Positions 46,219-57,324 are shown, numbered from the stretch's first letter. The stretch is 64,000 nt of DNA from Callorhinus ursinus (GCF_003265705.1 NW_020312935.1:1486373-1550372), one strand, 5' to 3'. Notes: generated by a model not told the origin, from the sequence alone. Program-made: numbers and translations.

Positions 46219-46231
46219 CGCCCCCTGCCGG
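46219..46231 (-). promoter_or_regulatory. CTCF-like core motif, proximal copy
   Basis: CGCCCCCTGCCGG matches the reverse-complement CTCF core at 12 of 13 positions, about 30 bases upstream of the TATA box and in the same orientation as the copy 77 bases further up. Motif match only; GC-rich promoters give chance matches. Confidence 0.35.
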
Positions 46232-46261
46232 CGGCCGGGCGCGGGCGCAGCCTCCGGACCG

Positions 46262-46269
46262 TATATAAA
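46262..46269 (+). promoter_or_regulatory. CALB2: CALB2 TATA box
   Basis: TATATAAA in the context ggaccgtatataaaggcagc lies 100 bases upstream of the calretinin ATG, inside CpG-dense sequence. It is a near-perfect TATA box and predicts a focused start near 46290-46295. Confidence 0.88.
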
Positions 46270-46291
46270 GGCAGCGTGGCGCGCAGGACCT

Positions 46292-46361
46292 GGCCGAGTG
46301 CGGGAGCTGAGCCGGGCGCAGGGACAGCGCTTGTGCGCCTGAGGTCTCTGAGCCGCTCGCC
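46292..46361 (+). other. CALB2: CALB2 5' untranslated region (inferred)
   Basis: About 70 GC-rich bases lie between the estimated transcription start and the ATG. They contain no ATG, so no upstream open reading frame is expected. The exact 5' end is inferred from TATA spacing only. Confidence 0.7.
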
Positions 46362-46455
46362 ATGGCTAGCCCGCAGCAGCAGCCCCCTTACCTGCACCTG
46401 GCCGAGCTGACGGCGTCCCAGTTCCTGGAAATCTGGAAGCACTTTGACGCAGACG
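46362..46455 (+). CDS. CALB2: CALB2 coding exon 1
   Basis: This exon encodes residues 1-31 plus the first base of codon 32. It opens MASPQQQPPYLHLAEL, the calretinin N-terminus, and ends inside the first EF-hand loop (HFDAD). The ATG sits in a strong context (gccATGG) and no ATG occurs between the predicted transcription start and this codon, so the start is well fixed. The donor is GTCAGT, with C instead of A or G at +3 but G at +5 and T at +6. The phase-1 intron splits the codon of Gly32 in the first calcium-binding loop. Overlapping open frames on both strands here are products of the CpG-rich composition. Confidence 0.97.
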
Positions 46456-46620
46456 GTCAGTAGATCTCTCAACTTCTGTGCCCGTTCGCCCCCAGGGAAC
46501 CTGCGGTGGAGGGGAAGGGGACAGCGCTGATGCGGACAGGCGTCCGTTTGCCCCGGGGGGTGTTTGGGCCCCAAAGCCTGCTGAGGTCGGGGTCTGGAGT
46601 TTGGGAGACACCCGCGCTGC

Positions 46621-48040
46621 TCAGGTGACAACTGTCAGCAACTTTTCTTCTCTGACATAGACGGCAGAGAGCCCACCAGCTTTTGCAGCCTCATTCTGGG
46701 CAAGTGGGAGCTTTCCCAGAGAGGAAGCCTGGGCGGGCAAGGCTCCCCATGACTCCCCCTGCCATCTTATCTTCCCCGCCTTTCTCTTCAAGGTAATGGC
46801 CTGCCTTCAGCTACTGCAGCCACAGGTCTCAAAAGCCCACTCGCTTCTTTCGTGGGGTTCTCCTTTTGTTTAATACCAGCTTAGCCCGCCCCCCACCCAC
46901 TGTCCTGGAGGTTGGGGCGAGCTGGGGGATACTGAAGGGAAAGCCTGGGCCTCCCCAGACTAATTGGCTGGGAGCGGGAGTGGAGAGTGACCTCGGGGCC
47001 CTGAACATCCCTTGGGCTTCCTTTGCCCATTCCCCATCCTCCCTGGGCAAATGGGTCCCCTACACAGCAGCAGTGGGTGTGGTGGGGGCCGGGTTGTGGG
47101 ACCAGCCTGACATATTCCCTCATGGTGATAGTCCTGGGTGCTTTGGGTGACATCTCTGGTGGAGGGAGGCACAATCCTAAATGCCTACCGAGACACTGAC
47201 TCACCCAAAAATCGAGGGCCTGACTGAATGACCATAGGTGTCTCCCAGGGCTGGCATTCCAAGAGTTTATGATGGTCTGACTCAGGCATAAAGGGAGGCC
47301 CCCCTTTAGGAGCTTCTGATATTGCTAGAGACGTTTTCTCCACCCCTCCAAAAAAACTAAGTGATCAATTCCTTTCTCTGAGGTCCTGGCTGGGATGGGC
47401 ATCCCAAACGTTCAGGCATCTCAGATCACTGGCAGGGTGGTGGCATCGGGTGTTAATGCTGGGAGTGACAGTGAGGGGGATGGGAACCAGAGGGAGGATC
47501 AGCGGTGGCTCACGTAATTCTTCCCTCCTCCTTGCCTCACCTCTGCAGGGCATGCAGGTGGCTAAACAGAGGCCCTCTGCCCGGAGTGCTTGGAGAGGCA
47601 AGGGTTAATGCCCAGTAAAGTTAATGAGTCAAGTTTTGTTCCCTTACAGCCACCTGAGAAAGCAGGGTTGAGAGCCAGGCAGAGGACCAGGCAGGTAATA
47701 CCCAGGTTGGGACAGTGGTCTGCCTGTGAATTACTGAAGGAGGTGGGTAGGTTGTTAAATCTGTAAAATGGGGACAAAGAGGGGTTGTACTTCCAGTCCC
47801 CAGCTTGTGCCATAAAAGTGCCTTGGTGGAAAGGGCTGTAAGGTGCAGCCTCTTAGTATTCCAGATGACATGCACATTCCCTAAGGATGCTTCTGCAAGT
47901 TTATCTGCACCAGAGACTTGCATGATTGAAGGAAAGTTACCAAGTGGCCAAGGTTATACCACCGGCCTCCTGCCAGATGAGTCAGCTATAATAAACAGAG
48001 GGCTCCATAGTTTCTACTTCCCCCCTGTCCTCGTGGGGAC
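46621..48040. other. CALB2: Unassigned part of CALB2 intron 1
   Basis: No repeat was recognised in this first part of the intron, just after the CpG island. Confidence 0.45.
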
Positions 48041-48044
48041 AACC

Positions 48045-48210
48045 AATAGCACTCTCAATAATCACGCAAACCCTTACATTTATCTGAGACCTCATACTGT
48101 TCCAAACACAATCGCACCTTCTGGAGTCCCGGTGAGGCTGCTGGGCAGGCGAGGTGCTCCTTGTGCAGATGAAGACAGAGGCACGAGGGGCGAGTTCTCT
48201 GAGGCTGTAT
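48045..48210 (-). mobile_element. MIR-like fragment, antisense
   Basis: 'aacccttacatttatctgag' and 'gtgcagatgaagacagaggc' suggest a decayed reversed MIR. Confidence 0.4.
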
Positions 48211-49175
48211 ATAGCAAGGTAGTAGTGGGGCTGGTTCCTGGCCAGTGTTTATTCCCTGGTTTGGGACGTGTGTTTGGGTTGGAAGAGGGGTTTTTCCATG
48301 ACAATAGGTACCAGTTTCCCTCCCACTTGTCCACAGAAGAGCTGCTACCACCCCCAGCCTCGGAGGTGATGAGCTGTTCCTTTAATCTCAGAAAGGGGTC
48401 CTTTTGTTGCCTGGAGCAAAGCTAAGCTAGCACCAGACCAGAGTCCAGCAAACACCCGCAAAGCCTCTGGCTCCTCCTGCTCCCATGTGAAAGGGGATCT
48501 CCGTGCTTGCTTCTTGGCTCCTTGTCTACCAGACACCCCATTGCCCTCTCTGGCCACTGCCTCAGGGAGGTCCCAAGGAGGAGCCCCAGACCTAACAGAG
48601 AAAGAAGACAGAGGGGTTTGCAGAGCCAGACATGGCAGAGAGGTGATTTAGGAAAATGAGGATACAGCCAAATTGGAGCTCTACTGAAGGATCCAGAATT
48701 AGGCCGTGGACTGCCTTGCTCTATAACTTCCCTACCCAAGCCCTCCCGCACATGCAAAGGCTGCTGGAGAGCTCACCCCTCTCCCCTGAGGCACCCCCTG
48801 CCCTATCTGGGCCTCCCCCTTACTAACTCTGGCTTCTGTGTTCATCATGCGGGTTTTTTTCCTGCTACGGAGTCCCCCTGCCGCTTACAAACTTAAAGAG
48901 CTCTGGGAGGACTCCCCTTTGCAGCCCTCCAGGTCCCTGGAGCCCAGTTAGGCACAGCCCCTGGGGGAGGGAGCCACTGCCCCACTCCTCCTGGACCCTC
49001 TAAGAAACAAAGACAAGGCAACCCTAGGAGAAGCTGGATGCCAAAGCGAGTGGAGATGGGGCGGGAGGCTCAGCCCGTTCCTAACCAGGAGGAAGCATCA
49101 TTCCGGTGACTTTGTCCTAAGAGTTAGATTCTTTTCAAAATCCTCATCAGTGTTGTGGAAAAAGGAAGGAGTGGG
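48211..49175. other. CALB2: Unassigned part of CALB2 intron 1
   Basis: No repeat or exon was recognised. Confidence 0.4.
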
Positions 49176-49179
49176 TGTT

Positions 49180-49300
49180 TGGAGAGAGAGAAACTGGGAC
49201 TCAAAGAGGCAAAGTTCTTTTCACAAGATCACACGGCAAAGGGGTGGGGGCGCAACCAGGAATCCTATCTCCTAGTGCTCTGTTCCATCCCTGGATGCTC
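49180..49300 (-). mobile_element. MIR fragment, antisense
   Basis: 'gaaactgggactcaaagagg', 'tcacaagatcacacggcaaa' and 'gcaaccaggaatcctatctc' are in reversed MIR order. Confidence 0.58.
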
Positions 49301-49769
49301 CCTCAGCAGTGAGCCGAGGCCACGCATCTGGGAGGATTCAGATGTCATCTCTCAAAGGCAGAGGTAGAGAAGACAGTAGTCAAACCCACGCTCTGACCCA
49401 CATACCACCTCCATGCTCAGAGTGACCCTTACATGGCCCTCCATGTCTGAGTCCCTGTCCAGTGTAGCCTGATAACTTCTTTGTCAGGAATGTCCTCACT
49501 CTGCAAGATCCAAGCAGCTACAGGATGCCCCGCTTGGAGCCCACACTCGCCTGTCCATGTGGTTCTGATCAGACGGGCCACCGGGTTCTTGTTCCGCTGA
49601 TGACCAGTAGGAATTTCCATGGAGAGCCAAGGTGTGGCTCAAAAGGGAAAAACACTTCAGCCTTGAGAAGCCACTGAAATCACAGGGACAAGATGAGTTC
49701 TCTCCCAGAGACCAGCAGACACCTGGATCCAAACAGGGAATGCCATTCACCCCCAGAATCTGTCTGACA

Positions 49770-50185
49770 TAGATATACCCTTACGTGTACAAAAAGTTGG
49801 GGGAACAAGGGCATCTATTACCGAATTCTTGGGAATACTGAAAATTTGAAGGGAAATGTGCTTCACCAGGGAGGAGAAAAATGAATTATACCAATCTCTA
49901 CAGGGGAATATTATGCAACCAAGCAGAGTGAGGTGGAGCTTTTCCATTGACGTGGGAAAATGTCCAAGATGTACTATTAAGATTTTTTTAATGGTAGCAG
50001 GACACTATTACTGTATGAACCCATTTTCATTATTTACGAAGCGCATATGCTGGAAGATATTTGAAAGATAGCACATGTTATAGGGAATAGAAAATGGTGG
50101 TTCTCTCTACAGAGGGGATGAGGTAAAAATTAAAAGTCATTTGCTTTAAGTTAATTTCCAGAGTGTTTGAAAATTTTATAAGAGC
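49770..50185 (+). mobile_element. Old L1 (L1M-type) 3' UTR
   Basis: 'ggggaatattatgcaaccaa', 'acgtgggaaaatgtccaaga', 'ctattactgtatgaacccat' and 'tggtggttctctctacagag' lie in the order of an L1M 3' end. Confidence 0.65.
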
Positions 50186-52220
50186 TTATGTTTCTTGGGT
50201 GAATCTGCAAGACAGTAAAGATGTAAAAAGATATATATCTGCAGGTGTGGGAATCTGCCCAGACTTCTGGGCATTTGCCTGCCTCCAGATGGCCCTGGTG
50301 ACGCGGGGGGTTCTCAAAGCCTCTTGCAGGGAGTGAGCCTTGTTCCCCATCCATGGGGGCCCCGAGGCCTTGAAAATTATTGAGAGGAAGGCCCTGCCCT
50401 GTCTTCCCTCTGCTGTCCTCCTACACCCGATGGTAATAACAGAAGCATCCCCCCAAGCCACGCACCACCAACACCCATCAGACCCGAGCACCCAGGCAGG
50501 CCTCCCAGAGCTTCACAGCTAAGTGTGCCTGCAGGGAGAGGGGAGGAGAGCGAAGCCATATGGCTTCTCCAAGGTGGAGAGAGGTCTGGGCAGCTTGCAC
50601 TGGGATACTAAGTGAAGGCGCTTGGAACAGTAAAAAAAGACTTGCCCAAACACGGTTCCAGAATACCTGGTATAAAGTATTTACACAAACACTATAACAT
50701 GTACAAGGTAGTATTATTGTGCTATTCCTAAAATGATTATAGGACTCCTAAAAACCATCACTTCTTGGCACAAGAAAGTCAGAGGGATCTGGTGTGGGGA
50801 GCCGAGGTTGGAGCTGTCTTTTAACCCTGTCCGCCGATCTCTGTGGGGTCTGTGTGTCTCATCTGGGACAGCAAGGGATGGGCTTGGGGGTCATGATGGC
50901 AGGATGTGGGGTTCTTTGGGAGCAGCCTCCTGTCCCACCGGGGTAAGCCCTAGGAATCAGTCCCTCACTCCGCTTTCACCCCCAAACCCCCAAATGCTTT
51001 GCTAACAGTGCCCTTTGGTGTGTCTGCAGCGTGCTGGGTGGCCCTGCGCTGGTGGCCTCTGTGGGCGCCCTGGGCCCCACAGCATGCCCCTGGGGATGAT
51101 TGCACCAGCCAGGGAGGCTCTGTGTCTGTGAGGAGCTGGGGCTCCCCAGGGAGGCAGCCCGGGGACAAGTTTTCACAAACAAGACAGCTTGAGCCCGCCT
51201 CGCCAGGAGCAGCCACCAGCCCAGGGAGCCTGTGTCCCTGCCCGCTCACCATGGTTATTCCCCTCCAGACTTAAGTGGCTGTCCTGGCTGAAGCCCTGAG
51301 GGAAGTTTCCAGGGCTAAGAAGACCCTTCGGGGAACTCTCTTCCAACACCTGGGGAGCCCGAATTACTAGAGCAGGTGTGCACCTCTTCGAAAATAGTGC
51401 CTCTCCTGGCAGCTCTCCTGCCCGTGGCATGCCATGCCCTCCTTGGCCCAGCCGGGCCCATCTGGGGCCTCTGGCCTCGCCTGGCGCTGCCCCCACTCTT
51501 CCTTGGCTCTCTGCTGCCCAATCTGCCCTAGCCTTCTGGCCTCCCCCAAGCCTGGGAACCGGCCCAGCGTTCGGCTGCCAGATGTCCACAGGCTCAGAGG
51601 ACCCAACCCAGCTTCAGAACCACTGTTCCAGAAGCAGCATGGCCCAGAAACACAGACTTTAAAAGTCAGATCTGAACGTTCTGTGTTTTTTCAGCCCTGG
51701 AAGTCGCTGGGAGAAGAGTGTGCATGTGTGTGCGCGCGCGCATATGACTGACAGAGAGAAGCCACGACAAATGCAGGTGTGGGCAGAGGTCGCCCCTGGG
51801 ATGAACGGTACACACGCTGTAGGCTGTGACTAATCTCTTTCCCCCTCAAACTCCTCCTCTCCAGCCCCCTCACCTGTCTGCTTACCTGGCTGAGTCCTGG
51901 AGAGCAGAGGAGGTGGGGAGGGGGGCGCTCCTTGTAAATGGTGCGCACCCCGGAGAGTAATATTAATATCAGGGCGGAATTGGAGGAAGCCAATTTCTGG
52001 CCCCAGCGGGTGGGGTTTGACTGTCCCGAAGGGTGCTCAGGCTTCGGGGATAGAGGGCTATTTGCCTTTCCATAAATCTGAACTCCAGATAGACAACCAG
52101 GTGGCTTGGTCTCAGGAACACTTTCTTAACGAGGAAGTCTGAAACTTGGCAACGCCTGTCCTGGATTTCTCTAACCTGTGCCCCACAGGGAAACACGGAC
52201 TGATGAGTGCTGCTGAGGCT
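50186..52220. other. CALB2: Unassigned GC-rich part of CALB2 intron 1
   Basis: About 2 kb without a recognised repeat. It is the longest repeat-poor, GC-rich stretch in the intron. Several open frames on both strands overlap and look random. Confidence 0.45.
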
Positions 52221-52227
52221 AGGCCCA

Positions 52228-52495
52228 TAGTTCTCAAACTTGAATGTGTAGGAGGCCTTGTGAAAACAGATTTCGGGGTCTCACTCCCAGCACTTCTGTC
52301 TCAGGAGTTCTTGGGTAAGGACTGGGATTCTGCACTTCTAACAAGCTCCCAGGTATTTCCAATGCTGTTGTTCCACAGACCCCACTTCCAACAGCAAGCC
52401 CTCATCCTCCAGACCTGCTAAATTAGACTCTCCACTTTAATAAGATCCCCAGGTAATTCTTGCATCCCTTAACACTTGAGACTCACCATAAAACG
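52228..52495 (+). mobile_element. MER-type hAT nonautonomous transposon
   Basis: 'agttctcaaacttgaatgtg', 'actgggattctgcacttcta' and 'taataagatccccaggtaat' are blocks of a short MER element of the hAT group; sub-family not assigned. Confidence 0.55.
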
Positions 52496-52680
52496 GTCCT
52501 TAACCCTGACTGCACGTTAGAATCACCTAGGGAGCTTTGAAAACAGGCCCACAAGAAGTCCCCACCCCATCAATTAAATCAGAAGCTTTAGGGGTGAGGC
52601 CCAGACAATGGTATTGTTTTAAAAGCTTTCCAGGTGACTCTGATAGACAGCCTGGGCTGAAAACCAGTACTCTCTACAAT
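52496..52680 (+). mobile_element. MER5A-type hAT transposon
   Basis: Inward-matching ends 'ccctgactgcacgttagaat' and 'gactctgatagacagcctgg', with 'caattaaatcagaagcttta' in the middle, give the near-palindromic MER5A layout. Confidence 0.72.
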
Positions 52681-52759
52681 GAGCTGAGGAGTTTAAAGCC
52701 ATGGACTGGTTCAGAGGACAGAGGTTAAAAAATGATGCTTTCCACTCATGTGAGATTTT

Positions 52760-52960
52760 ACATTTTCCAGAATGCTCTCACAACAATACTTTGTGTGACT
52801 CTCACAACAGCTCTATGAAGCAGAAAGGGCATAAACAGTTATACTCATTTTAGAGATCAAGAAATGGAGGCTCAGAAAGATTGACTTGCTCGACGTCACA
52901 TGGACAGTCACAGAGCTGGTGGCAGAATTATACCTCTTACTGTTCAACTCTTAGAAAAAT
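52760..52960 (-). mobile_element. MIR, antisense
   Basis: 'cacaacagctctatgaagca', 'actcattttagagatcaaga' and 'aatggaggctcagaaagatt' followed by 'cacagagctggtggcagaat' are reversed MIR. Confidence 0.75.
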
Positions 52961-53085
52961 CTGTACATATGAATCTCAGTGAGAAACAAGTAGGTAGGCC
53001 TCTTTCCAACGGGGGGCAGAGCATCTGTCGGTCAAGGCTTTCCAGGTGTCTGTGATCAGCTTAATTGTAAAGAAGTGTTGTCTCA

Positions 53086-53290
53086 CTTTTTTTTAAATAT
53101 TTTTTTGGTTATGAGAGTGAGAGCGTGCATGCGCGCAGGCACGAGGGCTGGGGGAGGAGCAGAGGGAGAGGGTTAAGGAGCCTTCCCACTGAGCAGGAAG
53201 AAGGAGCCAGACAAGGGGCTCGATTGGAGGACCCTGAGATCCTGACCTGAGCCAAAATCAGACACTCGACTGAGCCACCCAGGCGCCCCC
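53086..53290 (-). mobile_element. SINEC, antisense, in CALB2 intron 1
   Basis: It reads in reverse from a T-rich tail through GA-rich sequence and 'gaccctgagatcctgacctg' to 'gagccacccaggcgccccc'. Rather diverged. Confidence 0.9.
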
Positions 53291-53294
53291 AAGT

Positions 53295-54080
53295 ACTGTT
53301 GTCTGTTTCAACTGAGGGAAACTGAGGCACAGTGGTGGTGAAGAATAGTAGCAAGAGTACAATAAGGGAAGATGCAGGGCCCCTGACTCCCACCCAGCCC
53401 CTTCTTCCTAATGTTCTCAGGATGTGGTTTGATAGGAAGGTAAGGAGTGGTGGTTGCTATGGTAACCACATTCTTATCAATGCCTGTCCACAGGAGATTT
53501 GCTTGGTGGCCAGTCACCCCAAAGCCCTGATACGAGGGTCTAGAAAAAGTAATCCATTTTTCTTGTGCTGAAGTCCGCCCTGGAAGGATGTAGGTCAACC
53601 CGTCCTCCACTCCAGACGGGGATAGCAGCTGCCTGGGGGAGTGGATGGGGGTTGCCCTGAGGGAGACCAAGTAGGAAAGGCCTTTCTCCCCAGTGAGGAG
53701 GTTGCCCCTTCCGGGGCCCCGCAGCCCCTGCCTCCCTCTCCGATCTCTGCCCCTCTCCCTCCGCCTTCAGCTGGTAGATCCTGGTTGTTCTTGTTTGGCT
53801 GCTTTGCCCCACTAGACCATGAATGCTCCTGGGGAATAAGCCCGTATCTAGGACTTGTCTATAGCTCCCTGAGCACCGGGGACAAAGTCAAACTGTTGTT
53901 TACTTGCAACAGTATAGGTTTGTTGAATTGAGCTACCTTTTCTCTCTTTGTTGGGGGCATGGAGAGGAAGTGGTGGTGGGATTCCTAGAAGGTTGCTCAG
54001 GCCGTGCAGGGTGGGTGCGGGGAGGGGACCTCTTAACCGTGGCACTCTCCTGGCTCCTCCCCACTGCCTCTGCTGTTATT
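53295..54080. other. CALB2: Unassigned part of CALB2 intron 1
   Basis: No repeat family was recognised with confidence; a short L2-like piece may lie near 53815-53935. Confidence 0.4.
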
Positions 54081-54084
54081 CTTC

Positions 54085-54365
54085 CCTTTCTCTTCCTCTG
54101 CCTAGTAGCTGGGGCTTCTCAGAGAGGCCTTCTCTGCCCTCCCCATCAAGTAGCCCTGGGAGCCCGTCTCCGTTCTATTATATCATCTTTCCTTTTCCTT
54201 GCTATTTGTCTGCCCCTGCCCCGTCCCCACCCCATTAGAACATAAGCCCCATCCTGGCAGACCCCGTCTAGCTCACTTTTACACACCTGGTGCCTAGCAT
54301 ACAGCAGGCACAAAGTGGATGCTCAAGAAATGTTGAACGAATGAATGAGTGAATGAATGAATGAA
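54085..54365 (+). mobile_element. L2 3' end with terminal (GAAT)n
   Basis: 'cttctcagagaggccttctc', 'attagaacataagccccatc', 'acacctggtgcctagcatac' and 'gctcaagaaatgttgaacga', followed by GAAT units, are a well-kept L2 3' end. Confidence 0.85.
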
Positions 54366-54384
54366 ACCTAGATCAGGAATTAGG

Positions 54385-54545
54385 ATACTGCAGTTCTGGT
54401 CCTGCCTTGCTGCGTGTCCCTGAACAGATTGCTTACCTTCTCTGTGCCTCAAGTTTCTTTGTCACAAGAAGAGGATTCTACTCTGCCCTGTTATGATCCT
54501 GTGTGTCTGGAAGGAGTGTGACAACTTGAAAGATGGGAGCTCGAT
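54385..54545 (+). mobile_element. MIR fragment
   Basis: 'ctgcgtgtccctgaacagat', 'cttctctgtgcctcaagttt' and 'cctgttatgatcctgtgtg' are in MIR order. Confidence 0.7.
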
Positions 54546-54856
54546 CTTGTACATTGTCATACCCACCCCCAATGGCAACCTACACAGGGCCTTACACATA
54601 GTGAGGTTTCAGACTATCTCCTGAAGCAAAGAAAGAAGCAAATATGCTCTGAAAAATTAGAAGTGTTGTATCCTGATGTTCACAAGTGTCCATGTCTCCT
54701 GCTGGGCAAGGTGCTAGCTGACCGGTTCTGGAGGTTATTAAACCACCATTAAACCTTTCCAGAACAAGAATAAACGTAAGTACATTTATTCTTTGTAAGT
54801 TTCAGAGAAACCCCAAGGAAAAAGTGGGTCCCACAGGTCTGTACTTTTCTACTTTT

Positions 54857-55053
54857 TTTTAAAGATTTTATTTATTTATTTGACAGAGAGAGAGAGAGAC
54901 AGCGAGAGAGGGAACACAAGCAGGGGGAGTGGGAGAGGGAGAAGCAGGCCTCCCGCTGAGCAGGGAGCCCGATGCAGGACTGGATCCCAGGGCCCGGGGA
55001 CCATGCCCTGAGCCGAAGGCAGATGCTTAACGACTAAGCCACCCAGGCGCCCC
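54857..55053 (-). mobile_element. SINEC, antisense, full length, in CALB2 intron 1
   Basis: It reads in reverse from 'aaagattttatttatttatt' through (GA)n and 'aacacaagcagggggagtgg' to 'aagccacccaggcgccc'. The target-site duplication ctgtacttttctactttt (54839-54856) recurs directly after the 5' end at 55054. Confidence 0.94.
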
Positions 55054-55224
55054 TGTACTTTTCTACTTTTCTTTTTCCCATTCATATTGCTCAATGGGAC
55101 ATGGCTCAGTGCTGGCTGCACCTGCTTTGGCCTCCTCCTGCACCCCAGATCTTCTCGGCCTAAAGCAAGCAGCCCAAGGTCAAGGTGTTCCCCAGCCTGG
55201 GCAGCCAACAGAAACACCAGCCGT

Positions 55225-55400
55225 GGTGGTAATGACCACTGGCATTTTGGAGGCTCACCGTGGGCCAACACGTTCCATGTGTTTTTACCCCCATGGGGGT
55301 CTTCACTGCCAAACGTAGGAGGAAGGCACCGTCATTATCCCTGTTTTATAGGTGAGGAAACAGGTCTGGAGAGGTGGCATCCCAGAGCAAACCAGTGAGT
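55225..55400 (-). mobile_element. MIR fragment, antisense
   Basis: 'cattatccctgttttatagg' and 'gaggaaacaggtctggagag' are the reversed MIR 3' part. Confidence 0.6.
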
Positions 55401-56090
55401 AAAAGAGGCAGGACAAGAAGTGGGTGTGGATACTTCTGCAAGAAGTGTGGGTAACCTGCCCGCACCCCCCTTCGTAGCAGGGTCGGCTCTCAGGCTGGTG
55501 AGGCGTGCCAGTCAGAGCTGAAACCCATCCTTCCAGATCATTGCAGAGACTGATGAGGAAGAGAAAAGGTACTTGCTCCTTCAACTCGGAGGCACCAGCA
55601 GCTAGACTGCCTTTTGCCTAGAAAACCCTTGGCCCTCACGCCCCCTCTCCAGCCGGCCTCACGGGCCATTAGATACACGCTCGCGAAATTCCAACTGTCC
55701 CAAGAACGATGACCACTCTATGCCAGGGGAAAAAGGGAGCTCAAGTCCCCTTCCTCCACCCGCTAAATACAATTACATCTTTTCCCTGCAGACAAAACTA
55801 CATCATTTATCTCCCGGGATCCTCCATGCATGTTTATTGTAGCATCTTCTCCACTAGGGGGGCGCCTCCACGGTTCGATTGTTGGGAATCGAAAATTCTC
55901 AGGGGATGCCAGGGGGTAGAGGGTGGGAAGAACCCCCACCCCATCCCACCCCCAAGGGCCAGGATAAATACTCCTTTTTTATTTTCTTTGTTTCGTTTGA
56001 AATTCCATCTGCCCTTGAAGAAAGCTAGCAGGTGACTATTCTCTATAGGAACCTTGCTCAATCATTTTAAATCAGATCTGAAACTTGACT
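55401..56090. other. CALB2: Unassigned part of CALB2 intron 1
   Basis: No repeat or exon was recognised. Confidence 0.4.
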
Positions 56091-56095
56091 TTAGG

Positions 56096-56285
56096 CCAGT
56101 GGTTTCCAAACTTGCTGCACATGGAAATCACCTGGGGAGCTTTACAAAAAAACTCATTATGCTTCGTTCACACCCCAAACCAATTACATCAGCATGTCTG
56201 GGGGTGGAAGTCAGAAATCCATTTTTTTTAATGATCCCAGGAGATTCCAGTTTGGGGGAATGTGGGGAGCACTGTCTTCGCTCTG
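56096..56285 (+). mobile_element. MER5-type hAT transposon
   Basis: It begins 'ccagtggtttccaaacttgc' followed by 'acatggaaatcacctgggga', with the matching inward end 'gatcccaggagattccagtt'. Confidence 0.7.
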
Positions 56286-56574
56286 TCTGATTTCCCACCC
56301 AGAAGTGCCTCCTCTCAATCACAGCAGGGACTAGTGACCTTGGCCGTGGGCTCAGCTCACCCAGTCTCTAGGCCTTCTGGGTTCAAGACTTGAGAACCTA
56401 AAGGGCCTCTCGCCACTTAATGTGCTCTTCAAAGTCAGGCGCTGACCTTGGGGCCCGGTCCTGATCTTTGCACTTTTCACCCCAACTCGTTCCATCTTTT
56501 CCTCACGTTGTGGTCACTGAACTGGAATAAGAGCCACATTTACCGTCCCCTCATAATGGGTGGCTTGGTGGGCT

Positions 56575-56720
56575 CTACATACAAAATCCCGTTTCAGTGT
56601 CAAAACTCATTTTGCAGCTGACATGGGTTAAATGACTTTTCCAAAGTCCTACAGGTAGTGAGTGAGCAGAACAGGGTTTTACTCTGCGTCCACAAACCTC
56701 ACGGCCTCCTCTCTTCATGG
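56575..56720 (-). mobile_element. MIR fragment, antisense
   Basis: 'ctcattttgcagctgacatg' and 'tttccaaagtcctacaggta' are reversed MIR core. Confidence 0.6.
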
Positions 56721-56814
56721 CCCTGCAGTGGGTCGCCTCCCCTCTGCATAATCCTGGTGACTGACACTCCCGGGTACCCCCAGCCCAAAGGACAGACGCT
56801 CTGCCTTTCTTTCT

Positions 56815-57185
56815 TTCTAGTTCCCCAGAGCTGCTGTAACAAAGTACCACCGACCGGGTGGCTTAAAACAACAGAGTTTTTTTTCTCTTACCGTTCTGGA
56901 GGCTGGAGGTCCAAAACTAAGGTGTAGGCAGCATGCTTCCTTCTGGAGGCTCTTGGGGACAGTCCTTCTGTGTCTCTCCCCCAGCTCCTAGTGGTTTCCC
57001 AGCCAGTTGCAGACAGTTCCGGCTCGGCCCACTTCTACCAGCTTGGCCCAGATGCCGGTCTCTCCCAGCGTTCTCTGACTACTGAAAGTATACCCCAAAG
57101 ACACACGGTTACTAATCTTGCAGCCGTACAGTTGAAAGCAGGACCTGCATCCCTAATGCTGCACGATCCGAGGCCAACCCAGACA
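56815..57185 (-). mobile_element. MLT1-type LTR fragment, antisense
   Basis: 'tagttccccagagctgctgt', 'aacaaagtaccaccgaccgg', 'gtggcttaaaacaacagagt' and 'ttctggaggctggaggtcca' are the 3' end of a reversed MaLR LTR, about 140-500 bases upstream of exon 2. The far end is not clear. Confidence 0.7.
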
Positions 57186-57287
57186 CCTGCTTGTTGACCA
57201 GGGAGGAGTTCTCCACGAAGCCCCTGACTTCCCCATCCCCTCACCAACCCCCCATCAGTCTTACTATTCAGCTCTGAGGTCAATTGC

Positions 57288-57306
57288 TTTTTTTTTTTTT
57301 TTTTTT
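57288..57306 (+). repeat. CALB2: 19-T run at the intron 1 acceptor
   Basis: Nineteen T in a row begin 37 bases upstream of exon 2 and merge into the pyrimidine tract gctttgctttcttcacag. It forms part of the acceptor signal and is prone to length change. Confidence 0.9.
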
Positions 57307-57324
57307 GCTTTGCTTTCTTCACAG

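Larger units (their letters stand above)
46030..46620. promoter_or_regulatory. CALB2: CpG island over the CALB2 promoter and exon 1
   Basis: CpG dinucleotides are dense from about 46030 to 46600, in contrast to the CpG-poor flanks. The stretch holds a GC box in reverse orientation (CCCCGCC at 46183-46189), a (GC)n alternation at 46212-46220, the TATA box, 5' UTR, exon 1 and the start of intron 1. A TATA box within a CpG island is the arrangement expected of this regulated gene. The borders are judged by eye. Confidence 0.85.
46456..57324 (+). other. CALB2: CALB2 intron 1
   Basis: This 10,869-base phase-1 intron has a GTCAGT donor and a cttcacag acceptor with a 19-T run (57288-57306). It contains MIR, old L1, MER5-type, L2 and MLT1 relics and two antisense SINEs, listed separately. 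No internal exon was recognised. Confidence 0.93.

Noticed and set aside
45961..46631. Several long frames on both strands over CALB2 exon 1
   Set aside because: They are artefacts of the CpG island. Only the frame from 46362 continues into conserved EF-hand exons.
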